From Candidatus Hydrogenedentota bacterium (lineage in GTDB: Bacteria > Hydrogenedentota > Hydrogenedentia > Hydrogenedentales > SLHB01): a stretch of DNA of 40,255 nt. The stretch is from NCBI GenBank assembly GCA_019695095.1, contig JAIBAQ010000035.1, positions 1 to 40,255 of the forward strand. Direction: 5' to 3'. The position numbers and the translations under genes are program-made. Positions 1 through 7,552 of the stretch are shown here, piece after piece (position 1 is the first letter of the stretch; every line of letters begins with the position of its first letter). A model generated the notes under the pieces. The model did not search any database and was not told where the DNA came from. It saw only the letters and a list, made by a program, of their open reading frames with translations.

Positions 1-870
1 GCGGGGGAACGACCCATCTATCTGCACTCCCAGGGCAAGACCTACTGGTTTGCAAACGTTATCACGTACAAGGACTTGGCGGGTGTCGATTTCAGCCGCT
101 GGAAACCGGAGCCGGGCGACCGCATCGTGCAGCCCCCCATTCCCTACACGCCGGAACGCTCCAACCTCCGAAACCGGTTAGCGCCCCCGTCCAGGGAACA
201 TCTGCTAGGAACGGACGACCGGGGCCGCGATTGCCTGGCGCGCCTCATTTGGGGAACGCGAATTGCCATGTCGGTGGGATTTGTTGCGGAAGGCATCGCA
301 GTGCTCATCGGCGTCATTCTCGGCGCGCTCGCGGGATACTACCGGGGTAAGGTCGACACGGTCATCATGCGGTTCATCGAAGTCATGATGTGCTTTCCGA
401 CCTTCGCTCTCATTCTCACCCTGATTGCCCTCCTGCCGCCGAGCATTCTGAATGTCATGATTGTGCTCGGCCTTACCGGGTGGACCGGCGTGGCCCGCCT
501 CGTTCGCGGCGAATTCTTCAAGCTGCGCGAGATGGATTATGCCGTGGCCGCGCGCGCCAGCGGACTGCGGGACGGCTGGATCATGTTTCGGCACTTGATG
601 CCGAACGCGCTGTCGCCCGTGCTGGTCAGCGCCACGTTTGGTGTGGCCGGCGCGATTCTCACGGAGTCCGCACTCAGTTTTCTCGGATTCGGCGTGCCCC
701 CGCCAACGGCGAGCTGGGGCGAGTTGCTTTCGCAATCCAAGAGTTATCTCTACCAGGGCGTGTATTGGCTGGTGTGGTTCCCCGGCGCGCAACTGTTCGC
801 GACAGTGATTGCATTCAACTTGGTTGGCGAGGGACTGCGCGACGCCATGGATCCACGAATGAAAGAATGA
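1..870 (+). CDS. ABC transporter permease, YejE/OppC-like (5' truncated)
   Basis: Inner-membrane permease subunit of a peptide-type ABC importer. The frame is open from base 1, so the true start lies outside the window; a TTG at 76 is only an internal codon. The first ~75 residues resemble the large periplasmic insert of YejE-type permeases. They are followed by the family hallmark HLLGTDDRGRD (just before the transmembrane core) and by GLTGWTGVARLVRGEF with AVAARASGLRD, the EAA-type loop that contacts the ATPases. At least five hydrophobic segments follow, and the protein ends in a DPRMKE tail. The partner ATPases are at 2163 and 3167, but about 1.3 kb of repetitive DNA now lies between. The last 27 bases of the gene are duplicated at 1487. 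Family assignment is confident; the substrate is not readable (peptide is the family default). Confidence 0.93.
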   Translation, partial: AGERPIYLHSQGKTYWFANVITYKDLAGVDFSRWKPEPGDRIVQPPIPYTPERSNLRNRLAPPSREHLLGTDDRGRDCLARLIWGTRIAMSVGFVAEGIAVLIGVILGALAGYYRGKVDTVIMRFIEVMMCFPTFALILTLIALLPPSILNVMIVLGLTGWTGVARLVRGEFFKLREMDYAVAARASGLRDGWIMFRHLMPNALSPVLVSATFGVAGAILTESALSFLGFGVPPPTASWGELLSQSKSYLYQGVYWLVWFPGAQLFATVIAFNLVGEGLRDAMDPRMKE

Positions 871-886
871 AGAACAAAGAATATTG

Positions 887-1070
887 AGCAAGGATATACA
901 GGATGAACAGGATAGAAGATCCGAGACCGCAAGAACGGCTGGCCTAACATTCTGCTCTGTCGCTGAAATTGTGTTCGCGCGCAACTTTGGCTATACAGAA
1001 AGCGACGAACACAAGAGGAGAGCTTAGACGTTGTGTTCTCTTCATCCTGAATATCCTGTGCATCCTTGTT
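887..1070. repeat. Inverted repeat pair of unit A (9-mer based arms)
   Basis: The left arm 887-913 and right arm 1044-1070 are reverse complements at 21 of 27 positions. Each arm is three consecutive 9-mers; on the right they read ATCCTGAAT, ATCCTGTGC, ATCCTTGTT. Between them is a second perfect 9-bp inverted repeat, TTGTGTTCG at 969-977 and CGAACACAA at 1006-1014, so the spacer can form its own hairpin. The GxxExxY start codon lies 40 nt downstream of the right arm. Confidence 0.8.
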
Positions 1071-1109
1071 GAGTAGTCTTTGTGCATTTGGATTTTGGAG
1101 GGCGCTTGT

Positions 1110-1478
1110 ATGGGCCTTTTATATGAGGAATTGACAGGAGAGATTTTGGCGGCGTGTTTTGAGGTGTCCAATGAACTGGGACCAGGATTTGTTGAATCGG
1201 TTTACGAAAAGGCGCTGTGCATTGCGCTTGCTGAGCGAGGGATTCCTTTTGTCGCACAAGCGCCTATTGATGTTTACTTCAAAGGGCAGTCGGTTGGAGA
1301 GTTCTTCGCCGATATACTTGTGGATAACAAGGTGATTCTGGAACTAAAAGCTGTCAAGGAGCTGGCGCCAGAACACCAAGCGCAGTTGATCAATTATCTG
1401 AAGGCGACACGAAAGGAAGTGGGACTGCTTATCAACTTTGGAAAGCCAAAGCTTGAGTATAAGCGCCTACATGGCTAA
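1110..1478 (+). CDS. GxxExxY protein, PD-(D/E)XK nuclease-like (PDDEXK_3 family)
   Basis: 122 residues, full length for the family (about 120-130). The eponymous motif is G26-F-V-E29-S-V-Y32. A PD-(D/E)XK-like core follows: D68 in FADILVDNK, then E78-L-K80. The C-terminal NYLKATRKEVGLLINFGKPKLEYK segment is also typical. The ATG at 1110 is chosen over in-frame codons further upstream because GGAGGG (1097-1102) sits 7 nt before it. The family is assigned to the restriction-endonuclease-like fold, but no activity has been firmly established as far as I know, so 'nuclease' is a fold-level call. It is the only intact gene in the repeat array and sits between two subunits of one transporter, which suggests late arrival. 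Its cellular role is unknown. Confidence 0.88.
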   Translation: MGLLYEELTGEILAACFEVSNELGPGFVESVYEKALCIALAERGIPFVAQAPIDVYFKGQSVGEFFADILVDNKVILELKAVKELAPEHQAQLINYLKATRKEVGLLINFGKPKLEYKRLHG

Positions 1479-1529
1479 GTCAGAATGCCATGGATCCACG
1501 AATGAAAGAATGAAGAGTGAAGAATTATG

Positions 1530-1706
1530 AACAAGGATACACAGGATAAGCAGGATAGAACATCCGAGACCGCAGGAACAGCCAGTTTATATTCTGTTCC
1601 GTCATTGTGTTCGCGCGCATCTTTGGCTATACAGAAAGCAACGAATACATGAGGAAAGCTGCGACGTTGTGTTCTCTCCATCCTGAATATCCTGTGCATC
1701 CTTGTT
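1530..1706. repeat. Inverted repeat pair of unit B
   Basis: Left arm 1530-1556 (9-mers AACAAGGAT, ACACAGGAT, AAGCAGGAT) and right arm 1680-1706 match as reverse complements at 24 of 27 positions. The spacer is a diverged version of the unit A spacer. This is the best-preserved pairing together with unit C. Confidence 0.8.
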
Positions 1707-1745
1707 AAATAGTCTTTGTGCATTTGGATTTTGGAGGGCGCTTGT

Positions 1746-1817
1746 ATGGGCCTTTTGTATGAGGAATTGACAGGAGAGATCTTGGCAGCGCGTTTTGAGG
1801 TGTCTAGCAAGCTGGGA
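1746..1817 (+). pseudogene. Truncated GxxExxY gene (unit B remnant)
   Basis: The same GGAGGG ribosome-binding site and ATG as the intact copy open a frame whose first 24 codons (MGLLYEELTGEIL, then AARFEVSSKLG) match the intact protein with a few changes. At about 1817 homology stops and the frame runs into unit C repeat DNA, ending at a stop at 1983-1985. The motif glutamate, tyrosine and the whole nuclease-like core are missing, so no functional product is expected. A 79-residue chimeric peptide could still be translated. Confidence 0.8.
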
Positions 1818-1844
1818 TCGCAGAATTTAGAACAAAGTATTATG

Positions 1845-2028
1845 AACAAGGATGCACAGGATGAACAGGATAGAACATCCGAGACCGCAAGAACGGCTGG
1901 CCTAACATTCTGCTCTGTCGCTGAAATTGTGTTCGCGCGCAACTTTGGCTATACAGAAAGCGACGAACACAAGAGGAGAGCTTAGACGTTGTGTTCTCTT
2001 CATCCTGAATATCCTGTGCATCCTTGTT
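1845..2028. repeat. Inverted repeat pair of unit C
   Basis: Left arm 1845-1871 and right arm 2002-2028 are complementary at 24 of 27 positions. The spacer is identical to that of unit A from 1877 onward. The unit keeps the GxxExxY ribosome-binding site and ATGG (2068-2071) but then jumps to AAAAGTCGGAAT, which resembles the bases just after the intact gene's stop. Confidence 0.8.
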
Positions 2029-2132
2029 GAGTAGTCTTTGTGCATTTGGATTTTGGAGGGCGCTTGTATGGAAAAGTCGGAATCAAAACACCCGAATGTG
2101 TCTGCGTGAGGAAATGAGCGGATTGAATTCAT

Positions 2133-2159
2133 GTCCTGTACATTTTGTGAGTCCTTGTT
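2133..2159. repeat. Degenerate fourth right arm abutting the ATPase start
   Basis: This stretch matches the right-arm 9-mer pattern at about 20 of 27 positions, the last 9-mer (GTCCTTGTT) at 8 of 9. It ends 3 nt before the ATG at 2163. No convincing Shine-Dalgarno sequence lies in that space, so the repeat may have replaced the gene's original ribosome-binding site. Confidence 0.55.
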
Positions 2160-2162
2160 AAA

Positions 2163-3170
2163 ATGTCTTCAATTCTCTCTGTAAATGATCTTCGGACGTA
2201 CTTCCGCACGGAAAGCGGTAATGCGCTGGCCGTTGACGGCGTGTCGTTCGAGGTGTCTGCTGGGAAGACGCTTGCGCTGGTGGGCGAGAGTGGCTGCGGA
2301 AAGACCGTAACCGCGCTTTCGCTGATGGGGCTCGTGCCGCGGCCGCCGGGTTATTATCCCTCCGGCGAAGTGCTATTTGAAGGACGCGATTTGCTTCGTT
2401 TGCCGTTGCGCGAATTACGCAAGATACGCGGCAACCGGATCACCATGATATTTCAAGAGCCCATGACTTCGATGAACCCGGTGTTTCGCATCGGTTCGCA
2501 GATGGGCGCCGCAATCCGCCAGCACCGTAATGTGTCTCGTGCCGAAGCACGAAAACGCTCCATAGAACTACTCGACAAGGTGGGCATTCCCGCGCCCGAT
2601 GAGCGTATCGACGATTATCCACACCAATTGTCCGGAGGCATGCTTCAACGTGTCATGATCGCGATGGCGCTGGCATGCGATCCTGCGCTGCTTATTGCCG
2701 ATGAACCGACCACGGCACTCGACGTGACCATTCAAGCGCAGATCCTGGAACTACTGCGACAATTGCAGTCCGAGACGGGCATGGCGATTCTGCTGATCAC
2801 GCACGATCTGGGAATCGTTGCGGAAATGGCCGATGAAGTGGCGGTGATGTACGCAGGCAAGATCGTGGAACACGCTCCAACGAAAGCGCTCTTTGCGAAG
2901 CGAATGCATCCCTATACGCAAGGTCTGTTCGAGTCGCTTCCGAGCATGCATCAACGCGGCGCGCGGCTCCATACAATCAAAGGGATTGTTCCACCCGCGA
3001 CGCGTTTCCCGGAAGGATGCCGGTTCCATCCGCGCTGCCCGCACGTTATGCAGGCATGCCGCGAAAACGCGCCCGGTCTCCGAGAGACACATGAAGATCA
3101 CTGTGTCGCGTGCTGGCTTCACGACACTACGCAAAAGACTGAAATCAGGTCCGCGAGGGCCGGATCATGA
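2163..3170 (+). CDS. Peptide ABC transporter ATP-binding protein (DppD/OppD type)
   Basis: First of two cytoplasmic ATPases that power the importer whose permease ends at 870. Of its 335 residues, Walker A is GESGCGKT (41-48), the ABC signature is LSGGMLQR (about 156-163), and Walker B is LLIADEPTT (about 176-184). Near the C terminus is the cysteine-rich oligopeptide-ABC extension GCRFHPRCP. DppD/OppD-type proteins pair with a DppF-type protein, here the overlapping next gene. The start ATG follows immediately after a degenerate repeat arm and lacks a clear ribosome-binding site, so expression may depend on read-through from upstream or be impaired. Substrate class (peptides or similar) is inferred from family. 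Confidence 0.95.
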   Translation: MSSILSVNDLRTYFRTESGNALAVDGVSFEVSAGKTLALVGESGCGKTVTALSLMGLVPRPPGYYPSGEVLFEGRDLLRLPLRELRKIRGNRITMIFQEPMTSMNPVFRIGSQMGAAIRQHRNVSRAEARKRSIELLDKVGIPAPDERIDDYPHQLSGGMLQRVMIAMALACDPALLIADEPTTALDVTIQAQILELLRQLQSETGMAILLITHDLGIVAEMADEVAVMYAGKIVEHAPTKALFAKRMHPYTQGLFESLPSMHQRGARLHTIKGIVPPATRFPEGCRFHPRCPHVMQACRENAPGLRETHEDHCVACWLHDTTQKTEIRSARAGS

Positions 3171-4183
3171 GCGCGGTCCCCGAAAAACGCCCCTTGCTGG
3201 TCGTAAGAAATCTGATCAAGCACTTTCCTGTCCGCAAGGGCGTGCTCTCGCGGGTGGCGGGTCACGTGCGGGCGGTGGACGGCGTGAGTTTCACGCTGGA
3301 GAAGGGGCAGACGCTCAGTCTGGTCGGCGAAAGCGGCAGTGGCAAAACGACATGCGGCCGCGCGATTCTGCGCCTCATCGAGCCGACTTCCGGCTCCGTG
3401 ATCTTCGATGGGGTCGAACTGACGACTCTACGGCGCGGTGACCTTCGTGCCATGCGCAAGCGTATTCAGATTATTTTCCAGGATCCGTATGGATCGCTGA
3501 ATCCTCGCATGACGGTGCATTCGATCCTCAGCGAAGTGCTTGCAACTCACGGTATCGTGCCGCGCGCACAGCGGCGCGATCGCGTTGTCGAACTGCTGGA
3601 ACTCGTGGGACTGCCGCCGGAAAGCGCGGACAAGTATCCCCACGAATTCAGCGGGGGACAGCGTCAACGTATCGGAATTGCGCGCGCTATCGCCGGGGAA
3701 CCCGATCTTATCGTTGCCGACGAACCGGTGTCGGCCCTCGATGTGTCCATTCAGGCGCAGATTCTGAACTTGCTGGAAGACCTGCAACAGAAACTCGGCC
3801 TGACATACTTGTTCATTGGTCACGATCTGAGCGTTGTGCGCCACATTTCGGACACGATTGCCGTGATGTACCTGGGCCAGATCGTCGAGTTCGGACCTGC
3901 GGAGACGGTCTTCGAGTCGCCCATTCATCCGTATACAAAGGCGTTGTTGTCCGCGGTGCCCGTGCCCGATCCGGAACGCGTGCGCCATCGCCGAATACTG
4001 CACGGCGATGTGCCGAGCCCCATCGCGCCGCCGCCGGGATGCCGGTTCCATCCGCGTTGCCCCGACTGTCAGGAATCGTGCAAGAGCCGCGAGCAAACGT
4101 TGACCGAATTGAAACCCGGGCATTGGGTTGCGTGTGACGTCCATGTTTCCATCAACTCAAAGCTCCCCGGCCGACTTGATTGA
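3167..4183 (+). CDS. Peptide ABC transporter ATP-binding protein (DppF/OppF type)
   Basis: Second ATPase, 338 residues. Walker A is GESGSGKTT (54-62), the signature is FSGGQRQR (about 160-167), and Walker B is [12 protein letters not shown]. The C-terminal oligopeptide-type motif GCRFHPRCP is present. Its ATG overlaps the upstream stop in an ATGA arrangement, so the two ATPases are almost certainly translationally coupled and work as a heterodimer beneath the permease pair. The last codons overlap the -35 element of the promoter for the downstream toxin-antitoxin-like pair. Confidence 0.96.
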   Translation: MSAVPEKRPLLVVRNLIKHFPVRKGVLSRVAGHVRAVDGVSFTLEKGQTLSLVGESGSGKTTCGRAILRLIEPTSGSVIFDGVELTTLRRGDLRAMRKRIQIIFQDPYGSLNPRMTVHSILSEVLATHGIVPRAQRRDRVVELLELVGLPPESADKYPHEFSGGQRQRIGIARAIAGEPDLIVADEPVSALDVSIQAQILNLLEDLQQKLGLTYLFIGHDLSVVRHISDTIAVMYLGQIVEFGPAETVFESPIHPYTKALLSAVPVPDPERVRHRRILHGDVPSPIAPPPGCRFHPRCPDCQESCKSREQTLTELKPGHWVACDVHVSINSKLPGRLD

Positions 4184-4204
4184 AGCTGGGACGAGACTTA
4201 GACT
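4176..4204 (+). promoter_or_regulatory. Sigma70-like promoter for the DUF433/DUF5615 pair
   Basis: TTGATT at 4176-4181, a 17-nt spacer, and TAGACT at 4199-4204. Transcription would begin near 4211, which argues against translation from the ATG at 4211 and for the ATG at 4232. Confidence 0.6.
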
Positions 4205-4231
4205 AAATGGATGCCAAGAGAGGTGCGAACG

Positions 4232-4456
4232 ATGGCCGTCTTGCTCAACAGAATCACCGTGAACATTGACCAATGCGGGGGTCGTCCCTGCGTGCGTGGA
4301 ATGAGGATTCGGGTCACCGACGTCTTGGACCTTTTTGCGGCGGGCTTGTCTATCGATCAGATCTTGGCAGAATTGCCGGATCTTACCCAAGAAGACGTTC
4401 AAGCCTGTCTGCAGTTTGCGGTGGCTAGACTGAACCATCCCACGTTGGTGGCATGA
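4232..4456 (+). CDS. DUF433 protein, VapB-like antitoxin candidate
   Basis: 74 residues. The signature is CGGRPCVRGMRIRVTDVLDLF followed by a helical segment (AAGLSIDQILAELPDLTQEDV), the classic DUF433 layout related to small winged-helix/HTH antitoxins. I place the start at 4232 because AGAGGTG (4219-4225) lies 6 nt before it and the predicted transcript begins close to 4211; the ATG at 4211 would add 7 residues. The stop overlaps the ATG of a DUF5615 gene (ATGA), the usual partner. The expected role is to neutralise that partner and repress the shared promoter. That function is inferred from family pairing, not shown here. Confidence 0.85.
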   Translation: MAVLLNRITVNIDQCGGRPCVRGMRIRVTDVLDLFAAGLSIDQILAELPDLTQEDVQACLQFAVARLNHPTLVA

Positions 4457-4794
4457 CACTTTGGATTGACGCGCAGCTCTCTCCGTCGATCGCGGTATGG
4501 ATTGCGCACACGTTTGCCGTTGAAGCCGTCGCGGTGCGCGATCTGGGGCTTCGCGAAGCATCGGATTCCGCTATTTTCAATGCAGCCCGCGATAGCGGAG
4601 CCATTGTAGTAACCAAAGACCGCGATTTCGTCCGCTTGCTCGAAGTACACGGGCCTCCTCCGCAGATTCTGTGGGTAACGTGCGGAAACACATCCAACGC
4701 TCGTCTGCGTGAAGTACTGACGCAATCGCTTGACGATGCCTTCAAGCTCTTACAGTCCGGCGAATCCTTGGTGGAAATCAGTGACAGGTGGTGA
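4453..4794 (+). CDS. DUF5615 (PIN-like) toxin candidate
   Basis: 113 residues beginning MTLWIDAQLSP. The N-terminal aspartate after a short beta-strand and the later VTKDRDFVRLL (about residues 54-64) are the acidic clusters typical of DUF5615/Mut7-C-like PIN folds, which are predicted RNases. It overlaps the DUF433 antitoxin by 4 nt and shares its promoter, a standard type II toxin-antitoxin order. All the acidic positions I would look for are present, so it appears intact. The target RNA is not predictable from sequence. Confidence 0.85.
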   Translation: MTLWIDAQLSPSIAVWIAHTFAVEAVAVRDLGLREASDSAIFNAARDSGAIVVTKDRDFVRLLEVHGPPPQILWVTCGNTSNARLREVLTQSLDDAFKLLQSGESLVEISDRW

Positions 4795-4809
4795 AAGAGG
4801 GGGTGGGGT

Positions 4810-7476
4810 ATGGCGGCAATCCTCGGCTTGGTGTCTATGGTTCAAATCGTGGCAGCATCCATTGTGCCGTCGTGGTCGTTCGATCGCGCCGAAGATGTGG
4901 CGGCATGGGTGGCGAATGCCGACTTAAAGAATGTCACCGTGAAGGACGGCGTTGTCGGGGCCGATGCCGCGGGCAGCGATCCCTTTTTCTCGTGCGACGG
5001 GCTCTCGTTCGAGGCCACGCCGTACCAAACCGTGACGTTTACCATGAAGGCCAGCGAAAGCGGAACCTGCTACCTCTTCTGGACCGGCACGACCGAGGGT
5101 CCGAACGGCGGTCTGTCGGAATTGAAAAAGACGCCGGTCGAAATCGTCGGCGACAGCCAATGGCACGAAATCACAATTATGCCGTGCTGGCACGTCGAAG
5201 GCGCGATCCGGCGGTTACGATTCGATGTCTTCGACGGCGCGCATTTTGAACTCAAGTCTATTCGAATTGAGGACAAAAGCGCGGGAGTCGCTCCGCAAAC
5301 CAGCGGATACGCGTGGGACACCGTCGCGACTCCGTGGACGAGAGTTTCCGTCGCAGACGAAGTCTTTGCACCTCCACTACGGCTGTCCCTTGAGGGCAAA
5401 GCGTGGGTGAGCGTTCGACTCAAGACGGATATGGACGGAACCGCGGCGCTGCTTTGGAGCGCGGCGGACACTTCGGGGTTGCAGGTCGAGCCGTTTCCGA
5501 TACGGCGTTCGAGTGAAGCGCGCACCTACTTTATCGAGATGGCGCTTAATGAAAAATGGACCGGCGACCTGCTCACGCTGGGCGTGCGCTTTCCCAAGGA
5601 TGCGGACGTAACTCTGGAATCAGTGACACTTGGCGAGGAGCCAATCGGACCTGCGCGATTTGAAGTCAGCTATTTCGGGTTCGAAAACGGCGTGAACCGC
5701 GTTGGCAAACCGGCGCGCGTCACGGTGCGAATCGTCAATCGCGGCGCGATGCCGACGAACGTTCCGGCCACGGATCTGATCCTTCCCGATGCCGTCGAAC
5801 TGGTCGAGAAACCGGCAGCGCCGGCGCAGCAATTGTCGTATGAAGACTACGTGGACCTCACCTGGACGGTGGTAGGAAAGGTGCCCGGCGCACAGGCCGT
5901 GAAGGCGACGTTCGCAGGTGATGCGGCACCCGAAGAAGCGGCTGCCGCGTTGATGTTCATGCCCGCGCTAGAACTACCCAAGGCAGACTACGTTCCCGAG
6001 CCAAAGCCGATCCAAACCACGATGGACGTCGCCGCCTATTACTTCCCCGGCTGGGAATCCGCGCGGAAGTGGGACTGCATTCAACGAGTCGCACCCATTC
6101 GAAAGCCGGTGCTCGGATACTACGACGAAAGCAATCCAGAATGCGTGGATTGGCAAATCAAGTGGTCGGTCGAAAACGGTATCAACGTGTACCTGGTCGA
6201 TTGGTACTGGGTGAAGGGTAGCCAGTACTTAACGCACTGGTTCGACGCATATCGCAAAACGCGCTATCGCGACATGCTGAAGGTCGCCGTCATGTGGGCC
6301 AACCACAATCCGGAGGGATCGCATTCCGTCGAAGATTGGCGCGCCGTGACGAAGGAATGGATCGACCGCTATTTCAACCTGCCTTCCTACTACCGAATTA
6401 ACGACAAACCGGCCGTGTTTCTGTGGAACCCCGAAGGACTTCGAGGCGACCTAAAAGACAGCGCCACCGTGAAATCGGCATTGGACGAATCACAGCAAAT
6501 GGCACGCGATGCCGGGTACAAAGGCATCGAGTTTGTGGTGGTAAACGGTTCCAGTTCACCCGCACTCGTGAAGCTGCTGGTGGACGAAGGCTATGCCGGC
6601 GCGACCAACTACCACGAATGGGGTGGAGCGGCCAGGGACAGCATGTCCGGTCTTCCGGTTTCCTACGAAGACGTGGTGAAAAGCGCTCCAGACGCATGGG
6701 CCAAGCGCGATGAAGTGTGCGCAGGGTTGATGTATTACCCGCTGGTGGATACGGGATGGGACGCGCGGCCGTGGCACGGCGACCGTTCCCTGCAACTTGT
6801 CGGCCGCACTCCAGAGCGTTTCGAACGCATTCTGCGTGAGGCGAAGACGTATTGCGAGGCGCACGCGAAGAGACTTGTCGTGCTAGGGCCCGTGAACGAA
6901 TGGGGTGAAGGCAGCTACATCGAACCTTGTGCCGAATACGACTTCGGCATGCTTGAGGCCGTGCGCGCTGTGTTTGGCAAGGGCGATCCGTCGCTGTGGC
7001 CGGTGAATGTCGCGCCGAGCGATATTGGACTCGGTCCCTATGATTTTCCCGCGAGGCCCGAAGCGAACGTGTGGAACTTCGACAACGATGCAGACGGTTG
7101 GGCCTCCATGATGGGTGTATCCGATCTTCGTGCCGAGGACGGCTCACTGCGATTCCGAACGGCCTCCGGCGATCCTGCCATCACTGCATCGTTGGCGGAA
7201 CTGAAGGCGTCCAAGTTCACGACCTTTGAGTTCACCATTCGCATTGCGGGCGCATCGACAGAAGCGGCCGCCGCCCAGCTTTTCTGGTCGCGAGGAAGCA
7301 CGATGAGCGAAGCTGCGAGTGTGTCGGTTCCAGTGAAAGCGGATGGCTCGGCGCATACGTATTCGATGGATCTGAAAGCGAATCCGAATTGGCGCGGCTT
7401 TGTCTCCACGCTTCGGTTCGATCCGTGCAATGTGGCGAACGTCGACGTGACGATCGATTCCATGCGATTCCGTTGA
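4810..7476 (+). CDS. GH99-like / WbsX-family secreted protein with flanking CBM-like domains
   Basis: 888 residues. A short hydrophobic N terminus (about residues 2-17, without a basic n-region) suggests export, though it is not a textbook signal peptide. Two beta-rich, jelly-roll-like segments occupy roughly 20-270 and a further beta domain 285-385. The catalytic-type barrel spans about 400-735: it opens with AAYYFPGWES, continues through GYYDESNPE and INVYLVDWYW, and ends with NEWGEGSYIEP, the glutamate-bearing WbsX/GH99-like signature. A C-terminal segment (about 755-888, WNFDNDADGWASM) repeats the N-terminal CBM-like pattern. GH99 enzymes cleave alpha-mannosides, but WbsX relatives also occur in polysaccharide biosynthesis clusters, so the substrate is open. 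The next gene, a YfhO-like membrane protein, fits surface-glycan biology. Confidence 0.82.
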   Translation: MAAILGLVSMVQIVAASIVPSWSFDRAEDVAAWVANADLKNVTVKDGVVGADAAGSDPFFSCDGLSFEATPYQTVTFTMKASESGTCYLFWTGTTEGPNGGLSELKKTPVEIVGDSQWHEITIMPCWHVEGAIRRLRFDVFDGAHFELKSIRIEDKSAGVAPQTSGYAWDTVATPWTRVSVADEVFAPPLRLSLEGKAWVSVRLKTDMDGTAALLWSAADTSGLQVEPFPIRRSSEARTYFIEMALNEKWTGDLLTLGVRFPKDADVTLESVTLGEEPIGPARFEVSYFGFENGVNRVGKPARVTVRIVNRGAMPTNVPATDLILPDAVELVEKPAAPAQQLSYEDYVDLTWTVVGKVPGAQAVKATFAGDAAPEEAAAALMFMPALELPKADYVPEPKPIQTTMDVAAYYFPGWESARKWDCIQRVAPIRKPVLGYYDESNPECVDWQIKWSVENGINVYLVDWYWVKGSQYLTHWFDAYRKTRYRDMLKVAVMWANHNPEGSHSVEDWRAVTKEWIDRYFNLPSYYRINDKPAVFLWNPEGLRGDLKDSATVKSALDESQQMARDAGYKGIEFVVVNGSSSPALVKLLVDEGYAGATNYHEWGGAARDSMSGLPVSYEDVVKSAPDAWAKRDEVCAGLMYYPLVDTGWDARPWHGDRSLQLVGRTPERFERILREAKTYCEAHAKRLVVLGPVNEWGEGSYIEPCAEYDFGMLEAVRAVFGKGDPSLWPVNVAPSDIGLGPYDFPARPEANVWNFDNDADGWASMMGVSDLRAEDGSLRFRTASGDPAITASLAELKASKFTTFEFTIRIAGASTEAAAAQLFWSRGSTMSEAASVSVPVKADGSAHTYSMDLKANPNWRGFVSTLRFDPCNVANVDVTIDSMRFR

Positions 7477-7484
7477 GCCGGGAT

Positions 7485-7513
7485 GTGACCAGAGTGCTCG
7501 CCCCGCGTATGAT
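7485..7513 (+). promoter_or_regulatory. Possible promoter for the YfhO-like gene
   Basis: GTGACC (7485-7490), a 17-nt spacer and TATGAT (7508-7513), 40 nt before the start codon. The -10 is good and the -35 weak. Confidence 0.35.
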
Positions 7514-7552
7514 TCAAGAGGCAGCTATGCGAAAAGAACCAACGGAGCACTA

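Larger units (their letters stand above)
844..2159 (+). mobile_element. Three-copy GxxExxY repeat array splitting the ABC operon
   Basis: Three tandem-like units, visibly AT-richer than the flanking genes. Unit A (844-1486) holds a complete GxxExxY gene, unit B (1487 to about 1820) a gene cut after 24 codons, and unit C (about 1826-2159) only the leader. Unit B begins with a 29-nt copy (1487-1515) of 844-872, which includes the end of the permease gene, giving a 643-bp offset. Units A and C are identical over 195 nt (919-1113 and 1877-2071), while B diverges. Each unit has a 27-nt imperfect inverted repeat pair. No transposase is present, so 'mobile element' is an inference from copy structure; in-situ tandem duplication followed by deletion is the simplest alternative. 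Confidence 0.6.

Noticed and set aside
887-1070. Period-9 repeats as a CRISPR array
   Set aside because: The units are contiguous 9-mers without spacers and no cas gene is present.
1475-1942. Long minus-strand frames across the repeat array with repeated peptides beginning MRANTISATEQNVRP
   Set aside because: They recur because the DNA repeats, cross the inverted arms and lack ribosome-binding sites; the plus-strand GxxExxY gene explains the region.
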